A program made the position numbers and the translations under genes. This document shows positions 17,220 through 29,994 of a stretch of DNA of 64,000 bases, piece by piece; positions within the stretch are counted from its first letter, which is position 1; each line of letters opens with the position of its first letter. The stretch covers positions 1,426,001-1,490,000 of the forward strand of contig NZ_JAPDRH010000002.1 of the NCBI RefSeq assembly GCF_040706555.1, written 5' to 3'. This DNA comes from Lentisalinibacter salinarum. GTDB lineage: Bacteria; Pseudomonadota; Gammaproteobacteria; Steroidobacterales; Woeseiaceae. Under the pieces are notes generated by a model. That model did not search any database, was not told where the DNA came from, and worked only from the letters and a program-made list of their open reading frames with translations.

Positions 17220-17720
17220 GTGCTCACCCCGGACGCTTTACATAACAGAGAATACTGCATTAGGGGCGCAGCGTGGCCCTCGCGGCTCGCCGCCGCGCTG
17301 TGCTGGCTGCTGGCCCTCGCGGCCTGCGGCGGAGAACCGGTCACGCCGGAAGCCGAGATCCGCGCGCTGATCGAGGGAGCGGCGGATGCGGCCGGAGACG
17401 GCGACGTGGGCGCCGTCGCGGAGGCGCTGCATGCGGATTACCGCGACATGCGCGGCAACGATCGCACCGGCATCGTCAGGCTGCTGCGGCTGCAGCTGCT
17501 GCGCGGTGGCAGCGTGGTGGTGCTGCCGGACATCGAACAGATAGACGTCCACGGCGCGGACGCCGCCAGCGTCCGCATGACCGTGCGCTTCGCCGGTGCC
17601 GATCTCCGCCGCCTGTCGCTGGACGGCGGCGCGCGCCGGGTCGAACTGGATCTGGTTCGCGAGGAGGCCTGGCGGGTGATCTCCGCCCGCTGGGCGCGGG
17701 TGGACGAAGCGCTGCGCTGA
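17220..17720 (+). CDS. Putative lipoprotein with NTF2-like fold
   Basis: About 166 residues. A hydrophobic N-terminal segment ends in a lipobox (LLALAAC), so the product should be lipidated. The mature part (EIRALIEGAADAAGDGDVGAVAEAL, then DYRDMRGNDR and VRFAGADLRRL) resembles NTF2/SnoaL-like cone-fold proteins. The start is uncertain: there is no ATG; the GTG at 17220 is the nearest candidate and lies 1 bp from the divergent DUF924 start, so a rare start nearer the lipobox is possible. First of three consecutive small lipoprotein genes. Confidence 0.6.
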   Translation: MLTPDALHNREYCIRGAAWPSRLAAALCWLLALAACGGEPVTPEAEIRALIEGAADAAGDGDVGAVAEALHADYRDMRGNDRTGIVRLLRLQLLRGGSVVVLPDIEQIDVHGADAASVRMTVRFAGADLRRLSLDGGARRVELDLVREEAWRVISARWARVDEALR

Positions 17721-17806
17721 ACCGGCGGATGTCGCCCGGCGACCGGCATGTTGCTACAGTGGTCGCCGGCGGGCACTGCTGCCGGCCAGCTGAAAAGGGA
17801 GAGACC

Positions 17807-18175
17807 ATGAACAGGAAGACGTTGTTGATGCTGATGGCCGCGGCGCCGCTGGCGCTGGCCGCCTGCGGCGGTGCCGACGACGCCGAAGAGGCTCGGGAAG
17901 ACGCCGCTGCGGCGATGGACGAGGCCGCGGAGGAGACCGGAGAGGCCGTCGACAAGACCATCGATGCCGCCCGGGAGAAGGGCGAGCAGATGGTCGAGGA
18001 CGCGAAGGCCGCCGGCGAGGAGGCGAAGGAAGCCGCGGGCGAGGCCTACGAGGACGCCAAGGCCGCGGGCGAGGAAGCCGTCGAGACGACCAAAGAGAAG
18101 ACCGGCGAGATGATGGACGAGGCCGGCGATGAACTCGACAAGGCCAGGGAGAAGGCCGAAGAAACCATGAATTGA
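17807..18175 (+). CDS. Alanine/glutamate-rich coiled-coil lipoprotein, LEA-like
   Basis: 122 residues: a lipoprotein signal (LMAAAPLALAAC) followed by a long, uninterrupted amphipathic helix of Ala, Glu, Lys and Asp with imperfect tandem units such as EDAKAAGEEA repeated at about residues 64-90. This composition and 11- to 14-residue periodicity resemble group 3 LEA and apolipoprotein-like proteins that protect membranes during drying or osmotic shock. AAGGGAGAGACC precedes the ATG, and TGC-TACAGT (17752-17760) may be an extended -10 promoter. Neighbour of a LEA_2-type gene. Confidence 0.75.
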   Translation: MNRKTLLMLMAAAPLALAACGGADDAEEAREDAAAAMDEAAEETGEAVDKTIDAAREKGEQMVEDAKAAGEEAKEAAGEAYEDAKAAGEEAVETTKEKTGEMMDEAGDELDKAREKAEETMN

Positions 18176-18248
18176 GGGGAGGCCTCCGTCTCATGCGGGC
18201 CGACGATGCCGTGCCCGTACGATCTTTAGGGATGAAGAGAGCCCGCTC

Positions 18249-18731
18249 ATGTTGAGACAGGGATTGCGCCCGGCGGCAGGCATGCTCGTGGTTGCCGCCT
18301 GCCTGACGGCGGGTGGCTGCGCCACGGCCCGCTTCGACGCGGAGCCGCCGACGGTGCGCCTGGACAGCGTCCGGCTCGTGGATGCGAACTGGTCCGGCCA
18401 GAACTTCGTGCTGGTTTTCGCTGCGGAAAACCCGAACGGTTTCCCGCTGCCCGTGCGCTCGGTGGATTATGCGGTGCAGCTGGCGGGCCAGCGCTTCGCG
18501 ACCGGTTCGGCCACCGAAGGCTTCACCCTCCCGGCCCGTGGCGCCGGAACGTTCAGTATCGAGGTCCACACGGACCTCCTCGGCAGCGCCAGCATGCTCT
18601 CCGCACTGATCTTCCGCGAGGGACGGCGCGAGATCGATTACGAGCTGGCCGGGGAGCTCCGCGTGGACATGCCGTTTGCCAGGCCACTGCGGTTCCGCGA
18701 GGCCGGCCGGGTGGATCTCGCGCGCCGGTGA
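18249..18731 (+). CDS. LEA type 2 (WHy-domain) lipoprotein
   Basis: 160 residues with a signal sequence and lipobox (LTAGGC). The mature part matches the water-stress-and-hypersensitive (WHy)/LEA_2 beta-sandwich: VRLVDANWSGQNFVLVF, ENPNGFPLPVRSVDYAVQL and the LPARGAGTFSIEV strand. Bacterial members are surface- or periplasm-facing lipoproteins linked to stress tolerance. Adjacent to a coiled-coil LEA-like lipoprotein gene on the same strand, suggesting a joint role in osmotic or desiccation protection. Confidence 0.85.
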   Translation: MLRQGLRPAAGMLVVAACLTAGGCATARFDAEPPTVRLDSVRLVDANWSGQNFVLVFAAENPNGFPLPVRSVDYAVQLAGQRFATGSATEGFTLPARGAGTFSIEVHTDLLGSASMLSALIFREGRREIDYELAGELRVDMPFARPLRFREAGRVDLARR

Positions 18732-18811
18732 GTAGCGAAGGCGCTTGGTTGCGCGCGTAACCGATGAGCCCGTGGCTGGCTGACCGGCAGGGAAAGCAAG
18801 GTCGGCCGCGA

Positions 18812-18828
18812 CCCGCTATAATAGCGGG
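18812..18828. promoter_or_regulatory. Perfect palindrome containing TATAAT
   Basis: CCCGCTA-TAA-TAGCGGG has 7-bp perfect arms, and its centre spells the -10 consensus TATAAT (18817-18822). No -35 hexamer lies at the right distance. It could be an operator overlapping a -10 element or simply a hairpin behind the LEA_2 gene. Function unknown. Confidence 0.4.
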
Positions 18829-18921
18829 CTGTCCGGGCACGGTTACTCACCAATAAGCCACTGATTCCCCGTGCCCGCCCGTGGTGGTGTCCCGCGGTCG
18901 AACCGGCGTCCGCATTGCCGA

Positions 18922-18950
18922 TTGACCGTCACGCGTCCGCCTGATGTAAA
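18922..18950 (+). promoter_or_regulatory. Predicted gltBD promoter
   Basis: TTGACC (18922-18927), a 17-bp spacer, then TGTAAA (18945-18950) give a plausible sigma-70 promoter. Transcription would begin near 18957, inside the repeat array that follows, leaving a leader of about 160 nt before the gltB ATG. Confidence 0.5.
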
Positions 18951-18951
18951 T

Positions 18952-18992
18952 TAATCGACTGCGACTGTCGATTTTGTCGAGATTGTCGATTA
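18952..18992. promoter_or_regulatory. 9-bp repeat array at the gltB promoter (putative operator)
   Basis: Three head-to-tail 9-mers, TGTCGATTT (18966-18974), TGTCGAGAT (18975-18983) and TGTCGATTA (18984-18992), follow an inverted copy TAATCGACT (18952-18960). The outermost pair, TAATCGAC and GTCGATTA, is a perfect 8-bp inverted repeat. The array spans the predicted start point of gltBD transcription, as expected for a repressor-type operator. The regulator is unknown. Confidence 0.55.
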
Positions 18993-19115
18993 CGGGCGCG
19001 ACCCGGTCGCGGCGCCGGAACGGTCCGGCGCGGACCCGAGCCCCCATCACCAGAAACCCGGTCCGGAGCGCATCTCTCACGGTGCCGGCTCCGGACCCTT
19101 GCGCCAGGTGTAGCC

Positions 19116-23585
<4,470 letters not shown>

Positions 23586-23594
23586 GGAAGGGTC

Positions 23595-25004
23595 ATGGTA
23601 GAACGTCCGCTGCAATTCATGGAGATACCGCGCCGGGACCCGGACAAGCTGCCGGCCGAGGAGCGCATCACCAACTACCGGGAGATCTACGGCCAGTACA
23701 CCGCCGAGGAGGCCGCCGACCAGGCCGGGCGCTGCATCAACTGCGGCAACCCCTACTGCGAGTGGAAGTGCCCGGTGCACAACTACATCCCGAACTGGCT
23801 GAAGCTGATCGACGAGGGCAACATCCTGGCGGCCGCCGAGCTCAGTCACCAGACCAATTCCCTGCCCGAAGTCTGCGGCCGGGTCTGCCCCCAGGACCGC
23901 CTGTGCGAGGGCGCCTGCACGCTGAACGACGGCCTCGGCGCCGTCGCCATCGGCAACATCGAGAAGTACATCACCGACGAGGCGCTGAAACTCGGCTGGC
24001 GCCCGGATCTCTCCCACGTCGAGCCCACCGGCAAGCGGGTGGCCATCGTGGGCGCGGGGCCGGCGGGTCTCGCCGCCGCCGACGTGCTCGCCCGCAACGG
24101 CGTCGCATCCGTGGTCTACGACGCCTACTCCGAGATCGGCGGCCTGCTGACCTTCGGTATCCCGCCGTTCAAGCTGGAGAAGGAAGTCGTGCGCAAGCGC
24201 CGCGAGATCCTGGAGGGCATGGGCGTCGAGTTCGTGCTGGAGACCCGCATCGGCGAGGACGTCCCGTTCGAGAAGCTGCTGGCCGACTACGACGCCGTGT
24301 TCCTCGGCATGGGCGCTTACACGTACGTGCGCGGCGGCTTCCCGGGCGAGGATCTGCCCGGCGTCCACGAGGCGCTGCCCTACCTCGTGTCGAACGTTTA
24401 CCGGGAACTCGGCATGGGCCGGCGCTCGGAACCGCGCATCAGCATGGCCGGCAAGCGCGTGGTGGTGCTCGGCGGCGGCGACACCGGCATGGACTGCAAC
24501 CGCACCGCCATCCGCCAGGGCGCGGCCAGCGTCACCTGCGCCTACCGGCGCGACGAGGAGAACATGCCGGGTTCCCGCCGCGAGGTGGTGAACAGCCGCG
24601 AGGAAGGCGTGACCTTCCTGTTCAATCAGCAACCCATCGAGATCGTGGGCGGCGACCAGGTCACCGGCGTGAAGCTGATCGAGACCCGCCTCGGCGAACC
24701 CGGGCCGGGCGGACGCCGCCGTCCCGAACCCGTGCCCGGCACCGAGCACATCCTGCCGGCGGACGCCGTGATCATCGCCTTCGGCTTCCGGCCGTCTCCG
24801 GCGGACTGGTTCGACGACTTCGAGATCCGTACCCGCCCGAACGGCCGGGTGTGGCTGAACGGCAGCCGCCATCCGTTCCAGACCTCCAACCCGAAGGTCT
24901 TCGCCGGCGGCGACATGGTGCGGGGCTCCGACCTGGTGGTCACCGCGGTGTTCGAGGGCCGGGAGGCGGCCAAGGGCATCGTCGACTACCTGTCTTCCGC
25001 CTGA
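23595..25004 (+). CDS. gltD: Glutamate synthase (NADPH), small (beta) subunit
   Basis: Passes electrons from NADPH to the alpha subunit for the GOGAT reaction. 469 residues. N-terminal cysteines for two 4Fe-4S clusters are seen in RCINCGNPYCEWKCPVHNYI and CGRVCPQDRLCEGAC; then an FAD-binding motif (VGAGPAGLAAADVLARNG) and an NADPH-binding motif (VLGGGDTGMDCNRTAIRQGA). AGGAAGG precedes the start. The 3' end overlaps the convergent sortase-system kinase gene by 19 bp. Confidence 0.98.
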   Translation: MVERPLQFMEIPRRDPDKLPAEERITNYREIYGQYTAEEAADQAGRCINCGNPYCEWKCPVHNYIPNWLKLIDEGNILAAAELSHQTNSLPEVCGRVCPQDRLCEGACTLNDGLGAVAIGNIEKYITDEALKLGWRPDLSHVEPTGKRVAIVGAGPAGLAAADVLARNGVASVVYDAYSEIGGLLTFGIPPFKLEKEVVRKRREILEGMGVEFVLETRIGEDVPFEKLLADYDAVFLGMGAYTYVRGGFPGEDLPGVHEALPYLVSNVYRELGMGRRSEPRISMAGKRVVVLGGGDTGMDCNRTAIRQGAASVTCAYRRDEENMPGSRREVVNSREEGVTFLFNQQPIEIVGGDQVTGVKLIETRLGEPGPGGRRRPEPVPGTEHILPADAVIIAFGFRPSPADWFDDFEIRTRPNGRVWLNGSRHPFQTSNPKVFAGGDMVRGSDLVVTAVFEGREAAKGIVDYLSSA

Positions 25005-26962
25005 GCCGTCAGCGGTATCTCCACCGCGAATACGACGCCGCTGCCGTCCGCCAGGTTGGCGGCGGCGATGCGTCCGCCGTGGGACTCGGCGATGAGGCGG
25101 GCGATGTAGAGACCCAGCCCCAGGTGGCTCGCCGTCCGGTCCGGCCGCACCGACACCAGCGAGTCGAAGATGCTCTCGCGCATGTGTTCGGGCAGCGGCG
25201 GGCCCGGGTTCTCCACGGTCAGCGTCACGCTGCCGCCGGCGGCAGCGACGCGGATGCCGATGCCGGCGCCGGGCTCGCTGAATTCCACGGCGTTGGCGAC
25301 GAGCTTGTCCAGCATCTGCACCAGCAGTTCCGGCACGCCGGTGACCGGCGCTGCACCGGCGCTGCGGTCGAACCGGAATTCGCGCTCCGGGTAGGCCAGC
25401 GCGTAGCCTTCCGCCGCGGAGGCGGCCACTTCCGCCAGATCGAAGAACTCCGTCTCCGCGCCGGTCACCGCCTGCTCGGTGCGGCTGGCCTCGCTCATGG
25501 CGTTGAGGATGGCCTGCAGGCGGCGTGATCCCTCCCGCGCACGCACGGCATAGTCCTCCTGCTCTGGTGCGAGGCCCACGTCTTCCAGGTTATCCAGCGA
25601 TGACGTCACCACCGCCAGCGGCGTGCGCAGCTCGTGGGAGAGCCGCGCGCCCAGCGTGCGCAGATACTCGTTGGTCTCCTGCACGCGGGCTAGCAGGCGC
25701 GAGAAGCTGCGCGAGAGGTCGCCGAGTTCGTCGCGGGCCGAGGCGCTGGGCAGTCCCGCGCGGATCTGACCGCTCGCGCCCATGGCCCGGTCGGCGGCCC
25801 GGCTGAGCCGGGTGATGCGCACCGACAGCCAGGTGGCATAGCCCAGCAGGGCGGCGGCCACCGCCAGCGTGGCGATGAGGGTCAGCGAGGTCAGCCGGGC
25901 CAGCGCCCGGTTGGTGAGGGTGAGGATGGCCGCGCTGGACTCCTTCATGACCACCGCGCCGATCACCCGGCCCTCGTGGCGCACCGGCGTCGCCGCGCTG
26001 ACGACCGCCTGGCCGCTGCTTCTTGCGCGGCGCCACACGCTCTCCGGCGTGCCGTCCAGCGCGGCCCCGACCCAGGGCAGGGAGACGCGGCCGGTGGCGG
26101 GCTCGGGCGGCAGCGGCGGCACCGTCTCCCCGAGCAGCCGGCGGTACAGGCGCGTGGCGGCCGTGGGTTCCTCCGCGCGCCGGTCGCTGGCCAGGCCGCC
26201 GGCTTCGGCGAGACGCCAGCCCGCGGCGTCGGCCACGGCCAGCTCCAGGCCCGGCCGGGCATAGTTGCGCAGGAGCCCGGCAAGGGCGGGGGAAGGCGCG
26301 GCGAGCCGCCCCGGCCGGCCCGGCTCGTGGGTGGCCGCGAGCAGCCGTGAGCCGTCCGCGTCCAGCACGCGCACGCCCAGCCGGTTGCCCGCCAGTTCCC
26401 GCGGCAGGCGCACTTCCAGGTTGAAGCCGTCGGTGGTCGGCGTCCACCAGCCCTGCACCCGCGGCTCGGTCCGCTCTCCTTCGCCACGGATCTGCCGCGT
26501 CGCGGCCAGCGGGCCGGGCGCCACCGGCGAGAAGCGCCAGACCGGTGCGTCGGGCGCCAGCGCCAGTTCGATGCGCTTGCCGGCGGCGTCGCCGGCGGCG
26601 GTCACGTCCAGGAAGACATAGAGATGGCGCGCATTGCCGCCCACCAGCAGCCGCGCCGCGTCGCCGACCGCCACCGGTTCCGCTCCGCCCGGCGTCACCC
26701 AGTCGTCGGCGAACCCGTCCAGCACGGGCGTGCCCTCGATGGCGTGGGCATAGAGGGTGAGCGCGCCGGGCACCTCCGCCGACTCCGGGAACAGCGCGGG
26801 ACGGTCCGCCAGCAGCGCGGCCAGGCTCTGGCCCGTGTCCAGCAGCAGCGTCTGCTGGCCCTGTCGCAGTGCCTCCTCCGTCTCGCGCAGGTACTGGCAG
26901 CCGGCCCAGGGCAGGGTCAGCGTGATGAGCCCTATGAGAGCGAGCTGCGATCGGAGGCCCAT
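24986..26962 (-). CDS. Sensor histidine kinase of the proteobacterial dedicated sortase system
   Basis: 658-residue inner-membrane kinase. A transmembrane helix at the N-terminus (LALIGLITLTLPWAG) and another at ~358-380 bracket a periplasmic region of more than 300 residues. Then HAMP, the phosphoacceptor H443 (ARLSHELRTPLAVV), an N-box (LDKLVANAVEFSEPG) and G-box (SHLGLGLYIARLIAESHGG). Residues ~78-205 (GTPVLDGFADDWVTP, ARHLYVFLDVT, FNLEVRLPREL) resemble a family 9 carbohydrate-binding module. Family identity rests on context: regulator, LPxTG target and class GN sortase are adjacent (TIGR03785-type kinase). Downstream of the regulator by 36 bp, likely one operon. Confidence 0.88.
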   Translation of the reverse strand: MGLRSQLALIGLITLTLPWAGCQYLRETEEALRQGQQTLLLDTGQSLAALLADRPALFPESAEVPGALTLYAHAIEGTPVLDGFADDWVTPGGAEPVAVGDAARLLVGGNARHLYVFLDVTAAGDAAGKRIELALAPDAPVWRFSPVAPGPLAATRQIRGEGERTEPRVQGWWTPTTDGFNLEVRLPRELAGNRLGVRVLDADGSRLLAATHEPGRPGRLAAPSPALAGLLRNYARPGLELAVADAAGWRLAEAGGLASDRRAEEPTAATRLYRRLLGETVPPLPPEPATGRVSLPWVGAALDGTPESVWRRARSSGQAVVSAATPVRHEGRVIGAVVMKESSAAILTLTNRALARLTSLTLIATLAVAAALLGYATWLSVRITRLSRAADRAMGASGQIRAGLPSASARDELGDLSRSFSRLLARVQETNEYLRTLGARLSHELRTPLAVVTSSLDNLEDVGLAPEQEDYAVRAREGSRRLQAILNAMSEASRTEQAVTGAETEFFDLAEVAASAAEGYALAYPEREFRFDRSAGAAPVTGVPELLVQMLDKLVANAVEFSEPGAGIGIRVAAAGGSVTLTVENPGPPLPEHMRESIFDSLVSVRPDRTASHLGLGLYIARLIAESHGGRIAAANLADGSGVVFAVEIPLTAQAEDR

Positions 26963-26998
26963 GGCGGAATCCTGGCCGGTGCCGATGCTGCCCGGCCG

Positions 26999-27688
26999 TC
27001 AGGCGGCGAGCCAGCGGTAGCCCACGCCGTAGACCGTATCGATGGCGCCGAACTCCGGGTCCAGCGACTGGAACTTCCGCCGGATGCGCTTGATGTGGGA
27101 CGTGATGGTGTTGTCGTCCAGCACGACGCTGGCCGCGTCCATGAGCTGCTGACGGTTGCGCACGTGGCCCGGATAGCGGGCCAGCGCATGCACCAGCCAG
27201 AACTCGGTGAGCGTGAGCGGCACGGGCCGGCCCCGCCAGCGCACGGCCAGCCGGTCCACGTCGATCTCCAGCTCGCCGCGGCGGATGACGGTCTCGTCGC
27301 CGCCGCCGCTCACCGCCTCCAGGCGTCGGAACAGCGCGGCCACCCGGGCCAGCAGGTGGGGCAGGCTGATGTCCTTGGTGAGGTAGTCGTCGGCGCCGAG
27401 ACGCAGGCCGGATATGGCGTCCAGCTCACTGTCCCGGGCCGTGAGGAACAGGATGGGGACGGCGGCGGACATGCCCCGCAGCTCCCGGCACAGCTCGAAG
27501 CCGCCCTCCACGTCGTCAGCCAGGTTCACGTCGATGATCACCAGGTCCGGCAGGCGCGCGTGGAAGGACTCCAGCGCCGAGTGTCGGTCGCCCCAGCCCT
27601 CCACCTCGTAGCCCTCCCGACGGAACGCGGCCGCGTAGTTCTCGCGGATGGCGGGCTCGTCCTCGACGATGGCGATGCGTCTTTTCAC
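26999..27688 (-). CDS. OmpR-family response regulator of the dedicated sortase system
   Basis: 229-residue two-component regulator: receiver domain with acidic pocket (IVEDEP), phospho-acceptor D53 (VIIDVNLADD), T83 and K105, then a winged-helix DNA-binding domain (LTLTEFWLVHALARYPG through SHIKRIRRKFQSLDPEF and YGVGYRW). GTG start with GGAG at proper spacing; the open frame upstream is not part of the protein. Divergent from the sortase-target gene, which it probably controls from the shared 185-bp intergenic region (TIGR03787-type). Confidence 0.92.
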   Translation of the reverse strand: MKRRIAIVEDEPAIRENYAAAFRREGYEVEGWGDRHSALESFHARLPDLVIIDVNLADDVEGGFELCRELRGMSAAVPILFLTARDSELDAISGLRLGADDYLTKDISLPHLLARVAALFRRLEAVSGGGDETVIRRGELEIDVDRLAVRWRGRPVPLTLTEFWLVHALARYPGHVRNRQQLMDAASVVLDDNTITSHIKRIRRKFQSLDPEFGAIDTVYGVGYRWLAA

Positions 27689-27756
27689 CGGCGGCTCCGT
27701 GGGATTGGCGACGGGGTCGCGACCGGCCTCGTGACGACCGTCGCGACAGGGGGAAC

Positions 27757-27775
27757 GCCACAATTTGCCACATTC
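27757..27775. promoter_or_regulatory. Direct repeat, candidate binding site for the sortase-system regulator
   Basis: Two copies of GCCACA (27757-27762 and 27767-27772), each followed by A/T-rich bases (GCCACAAT, GCCACATT), lie exactly 10 bp apart, one helical turn. That spacing is typical for OmpR/PhoB-type dimers. The site stands between the divergent regulator and target genes, about 100 bp upstream of the target start. Confidence 0.45.
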
Positions 27776-27873
27776 CGTCCGCGATGTGCCATGGAGCCGG
27801 CCGCGGCCCGCCCCGTTGCCCTGCTGCAATCGATGCCATGGGAAGTGAACAGGTATCCGGAGGAGGCAGGCCG

Positions 27874-29994
27874 ATGAGACGCTCGGACACAGACAAGGCT
27901 ACGGTGTGGCGGACGCAGGCGGCGGAGCCGGCGCCAGCGGCCGCCATTGCCATGGCGCTGGCAGGGATGCTGGCAAGGGCGGTGGCGACGGCGGCAGCGC
28001 TCGCCTGCCTGTTCCTGATCGCGGGGGTGGCCGCCGCGTCGCCCCTGGAGTGGCAGGGCGACGGCCGGGCGAGTGCCGCGCCCCATCTTTCTTCGTCGGT
28101 GCATCTGGAGGTGAGCGGACTGATCGCCCGGGTGCGGCTCACCCAGCGCTTCCGCAACGACCGGGACGGCTGGGTGGAGGGCGTCTATACCTTCCCTCTG
28201 CCCGCCGGTGCCGCCGTCGACGAACTCACCATGCGCTACGGCAGTACCGTGATAGAGGGCGAGATCCGGGAGAAGGCCGAGGCCGAGCGCGTGTATCGCG
28301 AGGCAAGGGAGGCCGGCCGTCGCACCGTGCTCGTGGACCGCCAGCGCCCGAACCTGTTCACCACCCGGCTGGCCAACGTGGGTCCGGGCGAGACCGTGGA
28401 GATCGAGATCGCCTGGCAGCAGGCCGTCGCCTACGACGACGGCGAGTACGGCCTGCATCTGCCATTGACGCTCACCCCGCGCTACATCCCGGGTCGTGCG
28501 CTCGAGCCCGGCGAGGGAGATCGCGACGGCGGCACCGATCAGGTGCCCGATGCCGGGGCCATCAGCCCGCCCATTGCCCCGACGATGGCCGCACGCTCCG
28601 ACGGCCACCGCCTCACGCTGGAGGGCGTCATCGACGCCGGCGTGGAACTGGCCGCGGTCACCGGCCGCTACCATCGGCTGCGGACGGCCCGGGAATACCG
28701 GGCCTGGCGCATCGCCTTCGACGGTCGCGACGTGCCCATGGACCGGGATCTGGAGATCGCCTGGCGTCCCGTGCCCGGCGCCATGCCCGCCGCGACGCTC
28801 TTCCGCGGCACCGGCGAGGCGGGCGCCCGGACCTGGCTGCTGTTCTTCCAGCCGCCTCACGGCGAGGAGCCCCGCGGCGCTCCGCGACCGCCGCGGGAGC
28901 TGGTCTTCGTCGTCGACACCTCGGGTTCCATGCACGGCGCCTCGCTGGAGCAGGCGAAGGCGGCCCTGTCGATGGCGCTGTCGCGGCTGCGGCCGGAGGA
29001 TCGGTTCAACGTCATCGAGTTCAACAGCCGCACCCGGGCCTTCTTCCCGGCGCCGGTGCCCGGCGAACGGCTGTGGAGGGAAGAGGCGCTGGCGCTGGTG
29101 GCGGACCTTGCGGCCGAAGGCGGCACCGAGATGGAGCCGGCGCTCGCCGCCGCTCTGCGTCCCGGGAGCTCGGGACGACTGCGCCAGATCGTCTTCATCA
29201 CGGACGGCAGCGTCGGCAACGAACCGGCGCTGCTGGAGCTGATCCGCGCCCGGCTGGGCGCGTCAAGGCTGTTCACGGTGGCGATCGGTTCCGCGCCGAA
29301 CCGGTGGTTCATGCGCAAGGCCGCCGAGGCGGGCCGGGGCTCGGCGCTGGTGATCGGCGACGCCGGCGAGGTAAGCGGGCGCATGGAGCGGCTGTTCCGC
29401 CGGCTCGAGCGCCCGGCCCTCACCGACATCACCGTGGACTGGCCGGCCGGCGCGGCCGCCGAGGTCTATCCCGCGCCGGTGCCCGACCTTTATCACGGCG
29501 AGCCGCTGATGGTGAGCGCGCGCTTCGAGCGGCCGCCGCCGCCGGGCGCCATGGTCACGGTGAGCGGCCGACAGGGGGACGGTTACTGGATGCGCCAGCT
29601 GGTGTTCGACGAGGCGCGGGCCTATCCCGGCATCGGCAAGCTCTGGGCGCGGGCGCGCATCGAGTCGCTGGAGGATGCGCGCCGCGCCGGCGCGCCGGAG
29701 GACCGCATCCGCGCCGAGATCGTGAGGACCGCGCTGGATCATCACCTGGTCAGCGGCTACACCAGTCTGGTGGCCGTGGACCGCAGCCCGTCGCGACCGC
29801 TCGGCTCCGGGCTGACCGAAGGCAGGGTTCCCTCCCTGCTGCCCCGGGGCCAGACGGCGGCCGTGTACAACCTGCCCGCCACCGGCACGGCCGCCCCGCT
29901 GCGCCGTGCGATCGGCCTCGTCTGCCTGCTCCTCGGCCTCGGCCTGCTCGTCGGGCTGCGCGTGCAGGACGTCAGGCGCTGCCGTGCGGCCTGA
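27874..29994 (+). CDS. Sortase target protein with VIT and VWA domains and LPxTG anchor
   Basis: 706-residue exported protein, the single dedicated substrate of the neighbouring sortase (TIGR03788-type). Signal-like segment at ~25-55; VIT (inter-alpha-trypsin inhibitor) domain at ~70-200 (RVRLTQRFRNDRDGWVEGVY); VWA domain from ~340 with the MIDAS motif DTSGS (D348, S350, S352) and FITDGSVGN. The C-terminus has LPATG at 667-671, a hydrophobic helix and a short basic tail (RRCRAA), the sorting-signal layout. ATG with strong GGAGGAGG. The protein would be cut after Thr670 and joined to an unknown acceptor at the envelope. Confidence 0.92.
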   Translation: MRRSDTDKATVWRTQAAEPAPAAAIAMALAGMLARAVATAAALACLFLIAGVAAASPLEWQGDGRASAAPHLSSSVHLEVSGLIARVRLTQRFRNDRDGWVEGVYTFPLPAGAAVDELTMRYGSTVIEGEIREKAEAERVYREAREAGRRTVLVDRQRPNLFTTRLANVGPGETVEIEIAWQQAVAYDDGEYGLHLPLTLTPRYIPGRALEPGEGDRDGGTDQVPDAGAISPPIAPTMAARSDGHRLTLEGVIDAGVELAAVTGRYHRLRTAREYRAWRIAFDGRDVPMDRDLEIAWRPVPGAMPAATLFRGTGEAGARTWLLFFQPPHGEEPRGAPRPPRELVFVVDTSGSMHGASLEQAKAALSMALSRLRPEDRFNVIEFNSRTRAFFPAPVPGERLWREEALALVADLAAEGGTEMEPALAAALRPGSSGRLRQIVFITDGSVGNEPALLELIRARLGASRLFTVAIGSAPNRWFMRKAAEAGRGSALVIGDAGEVSGRMERLFRRLERPALTDITVDWPAGAAAEVYPAPVPDLYHGEPLMVSARFERPPPPGAMVTVSGRQGDGYWMRQLVFDEARAYPGIGKLWARARIESLEDARRAGAPEDRIRAEIVRTALDHHLVSGYTSLVAVDRSPSRPLGSGLTEGRVPSLLPRGQTAAVYNLPATGTAAPLRRAIGLVCLLLGLGLLVGLRVQDVRRCRAA

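Larger units (their letters stand above)
18732..19115. other. Intergenic region upstream of gltB
   Basis: This 384-bp spacer contains no gene that I can support. It holds a 17-bp perfect palindrome containing TATAAT (18812-18828), a predicted gltB promoter (18922-18950) and an array of 9-bp repeats (18952-18992). The rest is GC-rich leader without recognisable riboswitch structure. A short leftward frame at 18847-19080 has no recognisable features and was not called. Confidence 0.6.

Noticed and set aside
25590..26447. Open frame inside the kinase gene in another frame
   Set aside because: Shadow frame of the kinase; low-complexity Arg/Gly/Ala translation.
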